DNA from: Saprospiraceae bacterium
GTDB lineage: Bacteria; Bacteroidota; Bacteroidia; Chitinophagales; Saprospiraceae
Length of the DNA: 64,000 bases
Reading direction: 5' to 3'
Assembly (NCBI GenBank): GCA_019638455.1
Contig: JAHBTU010000004.1
Location: 372,001-436,000, forward strand
A model generated the notes under the pieces. The model did no database searches. It had not been told where the DNA came from and saw nothing but the letters and a program-made list of their open reading frames with translations. The position numbers and the translations under genes were made by a program. Shown here in pieces: positions 34,501 through 42,083 of this stretch (positions within the stretch are counted from its first letter, which is position 1; every line of letters begins with the position of its first letter).

Positions 34501-35127
34501 GGTGGTGCCGTCAGGTTGAAGCGGGATAGAGTTGTCTGACAGGGCAGCGAGGATTTCAAGGTCGTTGCCAAGTTTGCCATTCAATTGGAGGTTCAGATTT
34601 GAGTTGAACACCAAATTCTGGCTGCTGCCCAATGAAAACCCGCGTGTGTAGGCACCCGTGGAGATAAGGCTGCCCGTTTCCCATGGTTTGGTGGTTGGTT
34701 GGTATGGCGAATAGTCGAATTCTATGGCATCGGGGCGGGCGCTACGCCTAATCGCGGCGGTGTCCAAACGACTCACGCTTGCGCCTAAATCAAAAGGCAG
34801 CACGCGATAGGTTATGCTTATCTTTTCACAATTGGGGAATGTGCTCCTAAACCGTGCGGTATCAATGTGCAGCCAATTGTTTGCGATAGAAAAATACTCA
34901 AGTTCAATGACCTGCCCAGAGGAGGAATCAGTGGCAGCCACCAATGGGGCGACTACGGTGAGCGAGTCTAATTGCTGTGCTGGCAAGCGGGCATCTATGA
35001 TGCGTGTTTTCAGGTTGGAAAAGTCTTGGTTGTACTGCGCCATCGTGTTGAGAGATAGGCATGACAGTATCGCCACCCAACAAAAACGGCGGAGAATCAA
35101 TACCAGACCATTCGTGCTATGATACAA
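31522..35127 (-). CDS. Large outer-membrane beta-barrel protein, unknown function
   Basis: A 1201-residue protein. A signal peptide (FCWVAILSCLSLNTMAQ) leads into an N-terminal region of about 140 residues. From there to the end, alternating aromatic and polar strands are typical of a large beta-barrel, including WFYD-rich segments and a last strand ending RAQVRAVF. A conspicuous motif near residue 300 (GPYRLQGAEGEQFIIVLAGT, then EKVFLDGQLLRRG and DYNLGEVTFTPRRLITKDSR) recurs in large Bacteroidota surface proteins, including SprA-like ones, but overall similarity to SprA cannot be claimed. It lies 113 bp downstream of the lipoprotein gene on the same strand; the two could be a barrel and lipoprotein pair. 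Confidence 0.8.
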   Translation of the reverse strand: MYHSTNGLVLILRRFCWVAILSCLSLNTMAQYNQDFSNLKTRIIDARLPAQQLDSLTVVAPLVAATDSSSGQVIELEYFSIANNWLHIDTARFRSTFPNCEKISITYRVLPFDLGASVSRLDTAAIRRSARPDAIEFDYSPYQPTTKPWETGSLISTGAYTRGFSLGSSQNLVFNSNLNLQLNGKLGNDLEILAALSDNSIPLQPDGTTRQLQEFDRIFIQLKRKNTTLTAGDYDLTRPPYGGYFSNYFKRLQGAMVQSSISHPKSGDTLQIRAAAAVSRGKFARQIILGQEGNQGPYRLQGAEGEQFIIVLAGTEKVFLDGQLLRRGLNDDYIVDYNLGEVTFTPRRLITKDSRVIVEFEYAVQSYLRSTMAANAGWNNRRGRAYFNFYSEQDSRNNGAQEISPTERRALAQVGDNLRNAFAPGIDTLAEFDPNRVLYRSVDTVVCGLPTTILVYSTNPDSARFAARFTQVPSGQGNYVLAPSAANGRVFSWSPPDPISCQPTGNYEPVVKLIAPELRHLYAVGGDFQPFKGGQVQAELALSNRDFNRFSPLNNDDNYGLAGFVGFQQQATFGEQKNWRLTAYTNYERTAPTFFPLNPYRPPEFVRDWNTDNSRDTVGEQIARGGLMLEKKEWGSSRYEFGSFRRQGVYDGQRHFGQASFQRNGYSLFGELNLLTTAGTAEATRFSRPKFDISKTFFTKDSTSQKAFLKVGIYGEREKNERRGTGADTLSHVSFWYDLYRLYFQTPENQGTWQFGGFLAQRNDFFPTGSFFKNNTIANEANLNGSWRNHQKAIQPTNQQISWTFTYRTLRILDAELTTLEPQETYLGRADYNLTAWKNALNFTTGYEIGSGQSPKVEFTYLAVNPGEGQYTWVDRNRDSIIQIDEMEIAVFQDQANYVRIAVTTPEYIRTNNVLFNQNLRLEPRLLWANSKRKWLKTLSRFSTQSTLQINRRTFAGVAGVSPWNPFQFDIANSALVTVTASVRNVLFVNRANPRWDASIAQGDNRSQVVLTTGYEQRRNADQTLHGRLNLGKQWSAEADIVRSEKTSDNEAFDSRDFRILGWRAGPKLTWLPNRIFRIVFNLNWQTGRNTLAGGEQSDQTNWNTELTWNPTGRANAQGFRASTSMRARGTFANIRFDGEPNSAVAFTMLEGLQDGKNYLWGLNLDRQFSRTLLLSLNYEGRKTGTNRVIHVARAQVRAVF

Positions 35128-35240
35128 TCGCTTGAAGTTGATGCGGCGGGCAATTTATGGAGGAGTCGAGGCACGAACATTGGTGCGCTTCGGCAGAGGA
35201 TGGTTGCCTATTTGAGCGTTTTCGGGACACAAATCTGGTT

Positions 35241-35618
35241 TTAACGATTGTCCGTCTTGGTAGAATCCGCCTTGAAAATAGGGCCGACGGGTAGCGTGTC
35301 GAGCGGGGTAAGGCGTGGCGGTTGCAACGGTTTTTCGGGTCGCAACCGCAAGAGAGAATCGCTTAGAGCCATCATGGCATCGGCTAAAAGTAGCGAATCC
35401 ACTGTTTTTTCGGCCTCATTTAGGAGATTAACAAAACACTCTCGCTCACTTCTTTCACGGAAAGAGATAACTCTTTCAGCCACCCTGCTTTCTATGACGG
35501 ATTTCATCTTTTCTCCTTTGCAAGATGGAAGACAGAAAATTGCTAGCAAAACATATATTTTTGACGGAAAAGCGCCGGAATTTACCACCTTGTATAATGT
35601 GAGCGATATTTGTATCAT
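35241..35618 (-). CDS. Small lipoprotein, unknown function
   Basis: About 125 residues. A lipobox LPSC follows the hydrophobic stretch IYVLLAIFC. The mature part is mostly helical and charged (VAERVISFRERSERECFVNL), then a proline-rich tail (RPEKPLQPPRLTPLDTLPVG). The frame is open to 35666, but a -7 word TATCTTTG at 35650-35643 puts the transcript start near 35636, so the ATG at 35618 is preferred. A GTG at about 35588, nearer the signal peptide, is also possible. It precedes the large barrel gene on the same strand and may be its lipid-anchored partner. Confidence 0.65.
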   Translation of the reverse strand: MIQISLTLYKVVNSGAFPSKIYVLLAIFCLPSCKGEKMKSVIESRVAERVISFRERSERECFVNLLNEAEKTVDSLLLADAMMALSDSLLRLRPEKPLQPPRLTPLDTLPVGPIFKADSTKTDNR

Positions 35619-35642
35619 CATTGAACTGGTTAAAAGTCGCGT

Positions 35643-35650
35643 CAAAGATA
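35643..35650 (-). promoter_or_regulatory. -7 promoter element of the small lipoprotein gene
   Basis: TATCTTTG on the minus strand, an exact TAnnTTTG match 25 bp upstream of the chosen ATG. The -33 element is not clear. Confidence 0.45.
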
Positions 35651-35737
35651 AAGTTAAGTGAAGCAACTGTTCAGTCCATGATGATATTTCAGGTTTGCTG
35701 AAAAGTTTCTGGAAATTTTGTTAGCAATTAAAATTGC

Positions 35738-35891
35738 TATACTTGTTGTTTCAGATTGATCTTTTCAATCTTTTCTTAGAAAAAAGTCGCCTTTAGTACG
35801 ATAAAGGTTCAAACTTAAAGATTGTTTTCATTTGGTTTTTTGGGGTTATACAGGGTGCTACTGAGTAATCAGTTGGTGCCCTGTTTTTTTT
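35738..35891 (+). ncRNA. Candidate small noncoding RNA ending in an intrinsic terminator
   Basis: A TATACTTG element (35738-35745) with TTTG 17 bp upstream could start a transcript near 35750. Downstream come a small hairpin (GATTGA/TCAATC, 35755-35771), a second (CCTTTA/TAAAGG, about 35791-35808), and a strong terminator. The terminator stem covers 35851-35883 (CAGGG...CCCTG with an inner ACTGA/TCAGT) and is followed by eight T. No ORF fits. The nearest genes are a divergent lipoprotein on the left and hemB 630 bp to the right, so the terminator has no obvious mRNA to serve. I do not recognise the RNA family. Confidence 0.45.
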
Positions 35892-36025
35892 ATGTGCTTT
35901 TCTATTCTCTATCTTTTTTGTAAAACCTCTATCGTTTTTTAGTATTTTTCAAGATTTGTTTATTGTTTCACTTCAGGTGCATTTCAAATTGTCGCGTAAC
36001 ACACCTACCGGACGTTTTCAAATTT

Positions 36026-36087
36026 GCCACGGAGTCACAAAGACTACGCATTGACTTGCCACATTTTGTGCCTTTGTGTCTTTGCAG
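36026..36087. repeat. Degenerate palindromic repeat (CACGGAGTCACAAAG type)
   Basis: GCCACGGAGTCACAAAGAC (36026-36044) is opposed by TTTGTGCCTTTGTGTCTTTG (36065-36084), giving an imperfect hairpin. Words of this type are widespread noncoding repeats in environmental Bacteroidota (recollection, not searched). Confidence 0.5.
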
Positions 36088-36115
36088 CACAAAAATAGTG
36101 TCCAGTAGTGTCATA

Positions 36116-36304
36116 CGAATATACTCAACGCAAATCAGCCCCGTCCGCTTCACTTGGCCGGGCAAACCCCTGAGTACAGGTTCTGACAAGGTGGTTTTGA
36201 ACGAACGGTGCTCGCAATCCTTTGGAAATCATGCAAATCAATCAGTGGCATCCCTGCCTTGCCAACCGGCAGGTTCAAATCCTCTTTAATCTGGGTATAT
36301 CAAT
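36116..36304 (+). repeat. Dispersed intergenic repeat (copy B, longest)
   Basis: 36189-36304 matches 9040-9153 nearly base for base. The TACTCAACGCAA word common to the family lies at 36122-36133, displaced by a 55-bp segment that includes CCGTCCGCTTCACTTGGCCG. A similar displaced segment precedes the 49328 copy. It is noncoding. With the candidate RNA and the palindromic repeat it fills the roughly 900-bp gap before hemB. Confidence 0.8.
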
Positions 36305-36520
36305 TGACTATGCAATTCAAATTCTTCACGAACCATTGAGTGTGGTCGCGTAATGTATCACGGAATGGCATTTCGTGCCCCCCGGAGTATCATTCCGGTT
36401 TGCGAGCGTGACAATTTGAGAAACAGTTTCTGAAATGCATACCTTCATTTCGCTCCACCGCAACAAATCCACTATTTATAGCTATAGTTTTGCGTCTCTC
36501 ATCTCATTCATTTCATCAAA

Positions 36521-37501
36521 ATGATGTTTCGTCGTCCGCGTCGCAATCGCCAATCTGCCGCCCTTCGCGGCATGGCTACTGAAACCCACCTGAGCGTTCA
36601 GCACCTTGTGTTCCCGATGTTTGTGTTGGATGGACAAAAGATGCGCAGCGAGATTCGTTCGCTGCCTGGCACATATCGGTATTCACCAGATACTCTGCTC
36701 TATGAAATCGAAAGTTGTATGCACTTGGGTCTTTCCAATTTTATTCTATTCCCGGCGGTAGCCGACCAACTGAAGGATAAAACCGCCACATATAGCTGGT
36801 CACCAGAAAACTTCTACTTAAAAACCGCTCGCGAAATCAAGCGCCGTTTCCCGGAATGTTGTCTTATCAGCGACGTGGCAATGGACCCCTATTCGAGCGA
36901 CGGACATGACGGGATGGTGATTGACGGTGAAATCGTGAATGACGAGACGCTGCCGATTTTGGCTAAGATGTCGGTGGCTCAGGCGGCGGCGGGATTCGAT
37001 ATGCTTGGTCCTTCCGATATGATGGACGGTAGGGTAGGGTATATCCGTCAGGCTCTTGACGAACAGGGTTTTGCGAAAACGGGCATACTGGCCTACACGG
37101 CCAAATACGCCAGTGCGATGTATGGCCCTTTCCGCGACGCGCTGGATTCCGCGCCAAAAAGCGGGGATAAGAAGTCGTACCAGATGAACCCGACGAACAA
37201 GCGGGAGGCTCTTATCGAGGCCGAACTCGACACCGCCGAAGGCGCGGATATGCTGATGGTGAAACCCGCGCTGCACTACCTTGACGTGATTCATCTGCTG
37301 AAAGAAAAAAGCCATTTGCCCATCGCGGCTTATCATGTGAGTGGTGAGTGCGCCATGCTCCGGGCGGCGTGCGGCAACGGCTGGCTTGACTTCGACCGGG
37401 CGATGCCAGAGACATTGCTGAGCATTCGCCGGGCGGGAGCGGATGTTATTCTCACTTATTTTGCGAAGGAGTTTGCGGAGCGATTTCCTGAGGGGATTTG
37501 A
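36521..37501 (+). CDS. hemB: Delta-aminolevulinic acid dehydratase (porphobilinogen synthase)
   Basis: A 326-residue class I-like aldolase. Both active-site lysines are visible: one in ILAYTAKYASAMYGPFRDA (about residue 195) and the Schiff-base one in DMLMVKPALHYLDVI (about residue 248). The metal-loop reads SDVAMDPYSSDGHDG, lacking the Cys triad of zinc enzymes, so it is the magnesium type. It condenses two 5-aminolevulinate molecules to porphobilinogen, feeding the haem needed by the cytochromes in this window. A -7-like TAGTTTTG lies at 36485-36492, 29 bp before the ATG. It converges with the GHL10 gene 6 bp away. Confidence 0.97.
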   Translation: MMFRRPRRNRQSAALRGMATETHLSVQHLVFPMFVLDGQKMRSEIRSLPGTYRYSPDTLLYEIESCMHLGLSNFILFPAVADQLKDKTATYSWSPENFYLKTAREIKRRFPECCLISDVAMDPYSSDGHDGMVIDGEIVNDETLPILAKMSVAQAAAGFDMLGPSDMMDGRVGYIRQALDEQGFAKTGILAYTAKYASAMYGPFRDALDSAPKSGDKKSYQMNPTNKREALIEAELDTAEGADMLMVKPALHYLDVIHLLKEKSHLPIAAYHVSGECAMLRAACGNGWLDFDRAMPETLLSIRRAGADVILTYFAKEFAERFPEGI

Positions 37502-37507
37502 GTGTTT

Positions 37508-39112
37508 TTAAAACATGTACCCCCAAAACTTCTTTTTCTTTTTTGCTCCCTTTTTTGTCTTTTTCACATAGATAGGCTCGCTGCTGTAACTCTCCACGTT
37601 GGCGCGGTTGTAAGCCACCACGACGTAGGTATAGTGGCGACCCTCCTGAGCGGTTTGGTCTTCGTAGATGTACTCTTCCGAATAAAATGGGGTGGTGACG
37701 AGCAGGTTGTAGGGGTCTTTAAAATTGCCCACTCCTTCCCCGTCGAAGCGATAGATGGCGAAGTAGTGCGGCACCTCGTCGCCCGTCAACACGTCGCAGA
37801 CGTGCCAAGCAAGTTTGACGGTGCTGGGTGTGCCTTGCATCCGGCATATTTGCGGTGTGGCGGGTGGGGCTTTCAAGAGGCCGGGCATGGGCGGCATGAT
37901 GGCAGGCGAGGCATATAGTTCGTTGACGAGCGTATCCTGCACACCGAGCGAGTTGCGCATGAGTGATTTTGCTGAAAAATAAATACTTCCTTGCACATTG
38001 GGGTTGGAGCGTGCCATGGCAACTTGCTTGCTGATTTCCTCTGGATTGTTCCAATTGGGGTCGTTGGGGCTGTTGCCGATTTTATAGGCCGCGTGCCCTA
38101 TGTAAAGGTGTTTGCCGTAGGTGTGCTTGCTCCACCAGTCGAGCAATTTCTGATAATCGGAGGGCGGGAATCCGATGCTCCAGTACAGCTGAGGGGCCAC
38201 ATAGTCAATCCAGCCGCTTTTCAGCCACAGCAAGATGTCGGCATAAAGGTCGTCGTAGCTCGAAATGCCTGCGCGAGTGTCGGAGCCGTTGAGCGGGTCT
38301 CGGTCGGAATTGCGCCACACCCCAAAGGAGCCAATGCCGAATCGGACATAAGGCTTGAATCTTTTGATGACCTGCGAGACCTCTTGAATCAGTTTGTTCA
38401 CGTTGTCGCGCCGCCAATCCTCGATGTTGGTGAACCCTCGCGGGTTGGATGCGAACTCGTTGTAGTCGTTGAGGTTTTCTCCGGGTTCTTTGTAAGGATA
38501 AAAATAGTCGTCGAAATGAATGCCGTCCACGTCGTATCGAACAATGATGTCGCGCACGACATTGGTCAGATGCTGGCGCACAAACGGGTTGGCTGGGTTG
38601 AAGTAGTAGCGCCGCCCGTAGCGGAAAAACCACTGTTCCTTGAGGTTGGGCGGCAGGGTTCGCATGGGGTGGATGAGCGAAAGGCTTGCGGTGTCGAGGT
38701 CCCAAGTGGCGCGGTAGGGGTTGAGCCAAGCGTGGAACTCCATGCGCCGGTCGTGCGCTGCCTTTATCATGTAACGCAAGGGGTCGTAGCTGGAATCGGC
38801 TGGCGGAAGCCCTTGTTCGCCTGTCAGAAATTTGCTCCAGGGCACAGCGTTCGAGTTGTAGAAAGCATCGCCAGAGGGACGCACCTGCACAAACACTGCG
38901 TTCATGTTCATCGCCTTCAACACGTCGAGCAGGCTATCGAATTCCGCCTTTTGACGCTCTACCGGCAGGCCGGGCTGTGAGGGCCAATCAATGTTGGCCA
39001 CGGTAGCAATCCAAGTGCCGCGCATCTCGACGTTGGGTGGCTGAGCAGCTGTGTTTTGCACAAAGGCGAGTAGCAGCAGGAAGAAGGCAAAAAAACGAAA
39101 ACGAGGCTTCAT
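37508..39112 (-). CDS. Secreted GHL10-type glycosyl-hydrolase-like protein with fibronectin III-like domain
   Basis: A 534-residue protein. A signal peptide (FRFFAFFLLLLAFVQNTAAQ) is followed by a GHL10/DUF187 TIM-barrel: EMRGTWIATVANIDWPSQPG, MNAVFVQVRPSGDAFY, RRMEFHAWLNPYRA, DVDGIHFDDYFYPY, WIDYVAPQLYWSIGFP and KHLYIGHAAYKI. A fibronectin III-like domain covers about 425-515. The C-terminal tail is strongly basic (KKTKKGAKKKKKFWGYMF). Family members are suspected to act on glycans; the substrate is unknown. The start at 39112 is preferred over 39133. A -7 word TACATTTG lies at 39138-39131 (minus strand), 19 bp upstream. Confidence 0.9.
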   Translation of the reverse strand: MKPRFRFFAFFLLLLAFVQNTAAQPPNVEMRGTWIATVANIDWPSQPGLPVERQKAEFDSLLDVLKAMNMNAVFVQVRPSGDAFYNSNAVPWSKFLTGEQGLPPADSSYDPLRYMIKAAHDRRMEFHAWLNPYRATWDLDTASLSLIHPMRTLPPNLKEQWFFRYGRRYYFNPANPFVRQHLTNVVRDIIVRYDVDGIHFDDYFYPYKEPGENLNDYNEFASNPRGFTNIEDWRRDNVNKLIQEVSQVIKRFKPYVRFGIGSFGVWRNSDRDPLNGSDTRAGISSYDDLYADILLWLKSGWIDYVAPQLYWSIGFPPSDYQKLLDWWSKHTYGKHLYIGHAAYKIGNSPNDPNWNNPEEISKQVAMARSNPNVQGSIYFSAKSLMRNSLGVQDTLVNELYASPAIMPPMPGLLKAPPATPQICRMQGTPSTVKLAWHVCDVLTGDEVPHYFAIYRFDGEGVGNFKDPYNLLVTTPFYSEEYIYEDQTAQEGRHYTYVVVAYNRANVESYSSEPIYVKKTKKGAKKKKKFWGYMF

Positions 39113-39308
39113 AACAAGTTGGTTTGGCGGCAAATGTAGGGAATTAGATGCTCGTGATGTTCGGATTGTTCATTCTTGGTTTTGCTGACGACAATCCGTC
39201 CATCCTTGAAAAAAATTGGGCGTGGCAAGATTACAGGTTTGAGATAAATGCATCCTTTTTTTTTTGACTTTTGCGTGGAAATCCAAAAGCACCCACGGTT
39301 CCCCGAAC

Positions 39309-40247
39309 ATGAAATTTTCACAACCCATACCCGTTTCCGCGCTGGCTGCGCGACTCAACGCTCGCCAAATCATCGGCGACGACACCCTCTCCGCTTCCGG
39401 TATCAATGAAATTCACAAAGTGGAACCCGGCGACATCGCGTTCTCCGATGTGAAAAAATACTTTGAAAAAACACTGCGCAGCGCTGCCACCATCATTTTG
39501 CTCAATGAGCCAGCCGAGTGCCCGCCCGGCAAGGTGATTCTCGTCGTCGAAAATCCCTTTGAGGCTTACGATTTGCTGGTGCGCGAACATCGCCCCTTCG
39601 AACCAATCACGATGCCCGTCAGCCATCGCGCCCACATTCACCCGACTGCGATTATCGAGCCGGGGGTCGTTATCGCGGCCAATGTTCGCATCGGCGCGCG
39701 TTGCCACATCCAAGCCAACACATACATCGGCGAATACTCAGTTATCGGCGAGGATGTGACCATCGGCCCCAATTGCATTATTGGCTCTGATGCTTTTTAT
39801 TTCAAGAAATTAGCCGATGGCTCATATCGGAAATGGCGCTCCGGTGGCCGTGTCGTCATCGAGGACAACGTGGACATTGGCGCAGCTTGCACCATCAACA
39901 AAGGTGTGAGTGGCGACACCCTCATCGGTGCTGGCAGCAAACTGGACTGCCAAATCCACATCGGGCATGGAGCCGTCATCGGGAAAAACTGCCTTCTGGC
40001 CGCTCAGGTGGGCATCGGCGGCAAGACCATCCTCGAAGACGACGTGGTGCTATACGGTCAGGTAGGCGTGGCGCAAGCCATCCGCATCGGGAAAGGCGCG
40101 GTGGTGTCGGCCAAAGCGGGCGTGTCCAAGTCGCTTGAAGGGGGCAAGGCTTATTTTGGCATTCCGGCAGATGATGCGCGGGATAAATACAGGGAGTTGG
40201 CGGCGCTTCGACAGTTGCCGGAGGCGCTTAAGCAGTGGGAGAAATGA
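39309..40247 (+). CDS. lpxD: UDP-3-O-acylglucosamine N-acyltransferase
   Basis: A 312-residue LpxD-like acyltransferase. The N-terminal uridine-binding domain covers about residues 1-100 (NARQIIGDDTLSASGINEIH, EPGDIAFSDVKKYFE). A left-handed beta-helix of hexapeptide repeats follows from about residue 105 (HPTAIIEPGVVIAANVRIGA) to 285, with the catalytic His region HIGHGAVIGKNCLL. It makes the N-acyl group of the lipid A precursor. Bacteroidota often carry more than one LpxD-like gene, and no other lipid A gene is adjacent, so this could be the second copy. The ATG at 39309 is preferred over 39264. Confidence 0.88.
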   Translation: MKFSQPIPVSALAARLNARQIIGDDTLSASGINEIHKVEPGDIAFSDVKKYFEKTLRSAATIILLNEPAECPPGKVILVVENPFEAYDLLVREHRPFEPITMPVSHRAHIHPTAIIEPGVVIAANVRIGARCHIQANTYIGEYSVIGEDVTIGPNCIIGSDAFYFKKLADGSYRKWRSGGRVVIEDNVDIGAACTINKGVSGDTLIGAGSKLDCQIHIGHGAVIGKNCLLAAQVGIGGKTILEDDVVLYGQVGVAQAIRIGKGAVVSAKAGVSKSLEGGKAYFGIPADDARDKYRELAALRQLPEALKQWEK

Positions 40248-40265
40248 AGGGCTGAGCACACGGCA

Positions 40266-40997
40266 CTAATTTTTTTGAAAAACAAAATTGTTGCAGTACG
40301 GCTTCTTGTCTTCCGACTGATGTTTGGAAAAATCAAACTCGGCGAGCGGGCGAAACAAGGAGCCTTCGATAAAAAAGCCTTGATAGCCCAGTTTTTCCAA
40401 AAAACGAAAAGTTTCCCAAACCCGCTCCGTCCCCACATGCCGCGCCTCGCATTCCAGCAGGATAGCCGGATGATATTGGCGCAACACTTGTTCGCCGCCT
40501 TGCAGAACGGCCAATTCGTTGCCTTCCACGTCTATTTTGAGCAGGTGAGGCGCAATCGAATGTTGGGAGCAAAAATTGTCCAACGTGTTCGCCATCACGG
40601 ATTCCGTTCGGACATCGCCTTCCTCAAAAACCGTTTTGACGATGCTGGCCCCCGGCGATGATTTTTTGTCCTTTTTCACCGGAATGCGCAACTCAACACT
40701 GCCCTCGTGGTCGGACAGCGCCAAATGCTCCACTGAGAAATTTTCCCAGCGCAGGCTTTTTTTTATTTTGGCCAAATACCCAAAAAAGGACTTTTGTGGC
40801 TCGAAACCAATGACCCTTCCTCGCTCGCCAACTTGTTTCAGCATCCAAAAGGCATATCCCCCCTTGTGCGCTCCGATATCAAGCGCCGTGTCGCCGGGAC
40901 GCAACGTTTCCAAAATAAAGCGAATGCCACCCGGGTCGGTACGGCGGCGATATTTGTCGGCACGCGCTTTCAGGCGGAGTTTGTCGAGAAAAGACAT
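40266..40997 (-). CDS. FkbM-family methyltransferase
   Basis: A 243-residue SAM-dependent methyltransferase. The SAM loop is DTALDIGAHKGGYAFWMLK (residues about 34-52), and the FkbM C-terminal signature is LKIDVEGNELAVLQGGEQVL with the downstream ILLECEARH. FkbM proteins methylate hydroxyls on polyketides, glycans or lipids; the substrate here is not evident. It is convergent with lpxD across 18 bp and 37 bp upstream of the transketolase C half on the opposite side, so a loose same-strand group with 41040 is possible. Confidence 0.9.
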   Translation of the reverse strand: MSFLDKLRLKARADKYRRRTDPGGIRFILETLRPGDTALDIGAHKGGYAFWMLKQVGERGRVIGFEPQKSFFGYLAKIKKSLRWENFSVEHLALSDHEGSVELRIPVKKDKKSSPGASIVKTVFEEGDVRTESVMANTLDNFCSQHSIAPHLLKIDVEGNELAVLQGGEQVLRQYHPAILLECEARHVGTERVWETFRFLEKLGYQGFFIEGSLFRPLAEFDFSKHQSEDKKPYCNNFVFQKN

Positions 40998-41039
40998 GGT
41001 TAGATGAAAATGATTTATCGGCCAACCCGAAGGTTGGCG

Positions 41040-42002
41040 TTACTTTTTCCTATCCAAAACATCCTTGACCGCCCACGCCACGTCTTTTTTGCCAAGCCCG
41101 TATTTCTCTAAAAGCTCGGCTGGTTTGCCGCTCTCGCCGAACGAATCGTTCACGCCGACGTACTCCATCGGGACAGGCAAGCGGTGGACGAGCAGGTTGG
41201 CGATGGCATCGCCGAGGCCGCCATTGCGCTGGTGTTCCTCGGCCACCACCACGGCGTGCGTCTTGCTCACCGAATCCAAAATCGCCTCCTCATCGAGCGG
41301 CTTGATGGTGTGGATGTTGATGACCTCGCAGGAAATGCCTTCGGCGGCGAGTTCTTTGGCGGCCTCAATGCTCGTCCAGACAAGGTGGCCGGTGGCGAAA
41401 ATGGTCACGTCTTCTCCAGAGACGAGGTGAAGGGCTTTCCCGATTTTGAATTTCTGGTTTTCAGCCGTGAATATCGGCCATGATGGGCGGCCAAAACGCA
41501 GATAGACCGGGCCGTGATGCTCGGCTATGGCGATGGTGGCGGCCTTCGTCTGGTTGAAATCGCAAGGATTGATGACGACCATGCCGGGCAGCATTCGCAT
41601 CATGCCGATGTCTTCGAGTATTTGGTGGGTGGCGCCGTCTTCTCCCAAAGTCACGCCCGCGTGGGAGGCGCAAATTTTGACGTTTTTGTGCGAATAGGCG
41701 ATGCTTTGGCGGATTTGGTCATAGACGCGCCCGGTGCTGAAGTTGGCAAAGGTGCCTGTGTAGGGGATTTTGCCGCCCGTGGCCAACCCTGCCGCAATGC
41801 CCATCATGTTGGCTTCCGAGATGCCGCATTGATAAAAGCGTTCGGGAAATTCTTTCTGGAAATGCTGCATTTGCAGCGATTCCATCAAGTCGGCGGTCAG
41901 CCCCACCACGTTGGGATTCTGGCGGCCCAGTTCGAGCAGTCCTGCCCCGAACCCTTCGCGTGTGGCGCGAGCGGCGGTGCTTGTTATTTCGTTGATTTTC
42001 AT
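41040..42002 (-). CDS. Transketolase, C-terminal subunit
   Basis: A 320-residue protein with the pyrimidine-binding (central) and C-terminal transketolase domains: residues about 10-180 with YQCGISEANMMGIAAGLATG and ICASHAGVTLGEDGATHQ, and about 190-310 with IFATGHLVWTSIEAAKELA and AVVVAEEHQRNGGLGDAIA. It needs an N-terminal TPP-binding subunit. The only one in view is at 47481, 5.5 kb away on the opposite strand. Together they would catalyse ketol transfer in the pentose phosphate pathway. It lies 81 bp downstream of the acyl-CoA dehydrogenase gene on the same strand. Confidence 0.93.
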   Translation of the reverse strand: MKINEITSTAARATREGFGAGLLELGRQNPNVVGLTADLMESLQMQHFQKEFPERFYQCGISEANMMGIAAGLATGGKIPYTGTFANFSTGRVYDQIRQSIAYSHKNVKICASHAGVTLGEDGATHQILEDIGMMRMLPGMVVINPCDFNQTKAATIAIAEHHGPVYLRFGRPSWPIFTAENQKFKIGKALHLVSGEDVTIFATGHLVWTSIEAAKELAAEGISCEVINIHTIKPLDEEAILDSVSKTHAVVVAEEHQRNGGLGDAIANLLVHRLPVPMEYVGVNDSFGESGKPAELLEKYGLGKKDVAWAVKDVLDRKK

Positions 42003-42083
42003 GTTCTTGACACGTTGTTCGGTATGCGGGGCGAATTTTTTTTGAAGAAAAACTACGCTGTCGCTGAGTTGCCTGTCGGTATC

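Noticed and set aside
40275..41007. Plus-strand ORFs antisense to the FkbM gene
   Set aside because: The minus-strand frame has clear SAM and FkbM motifs.
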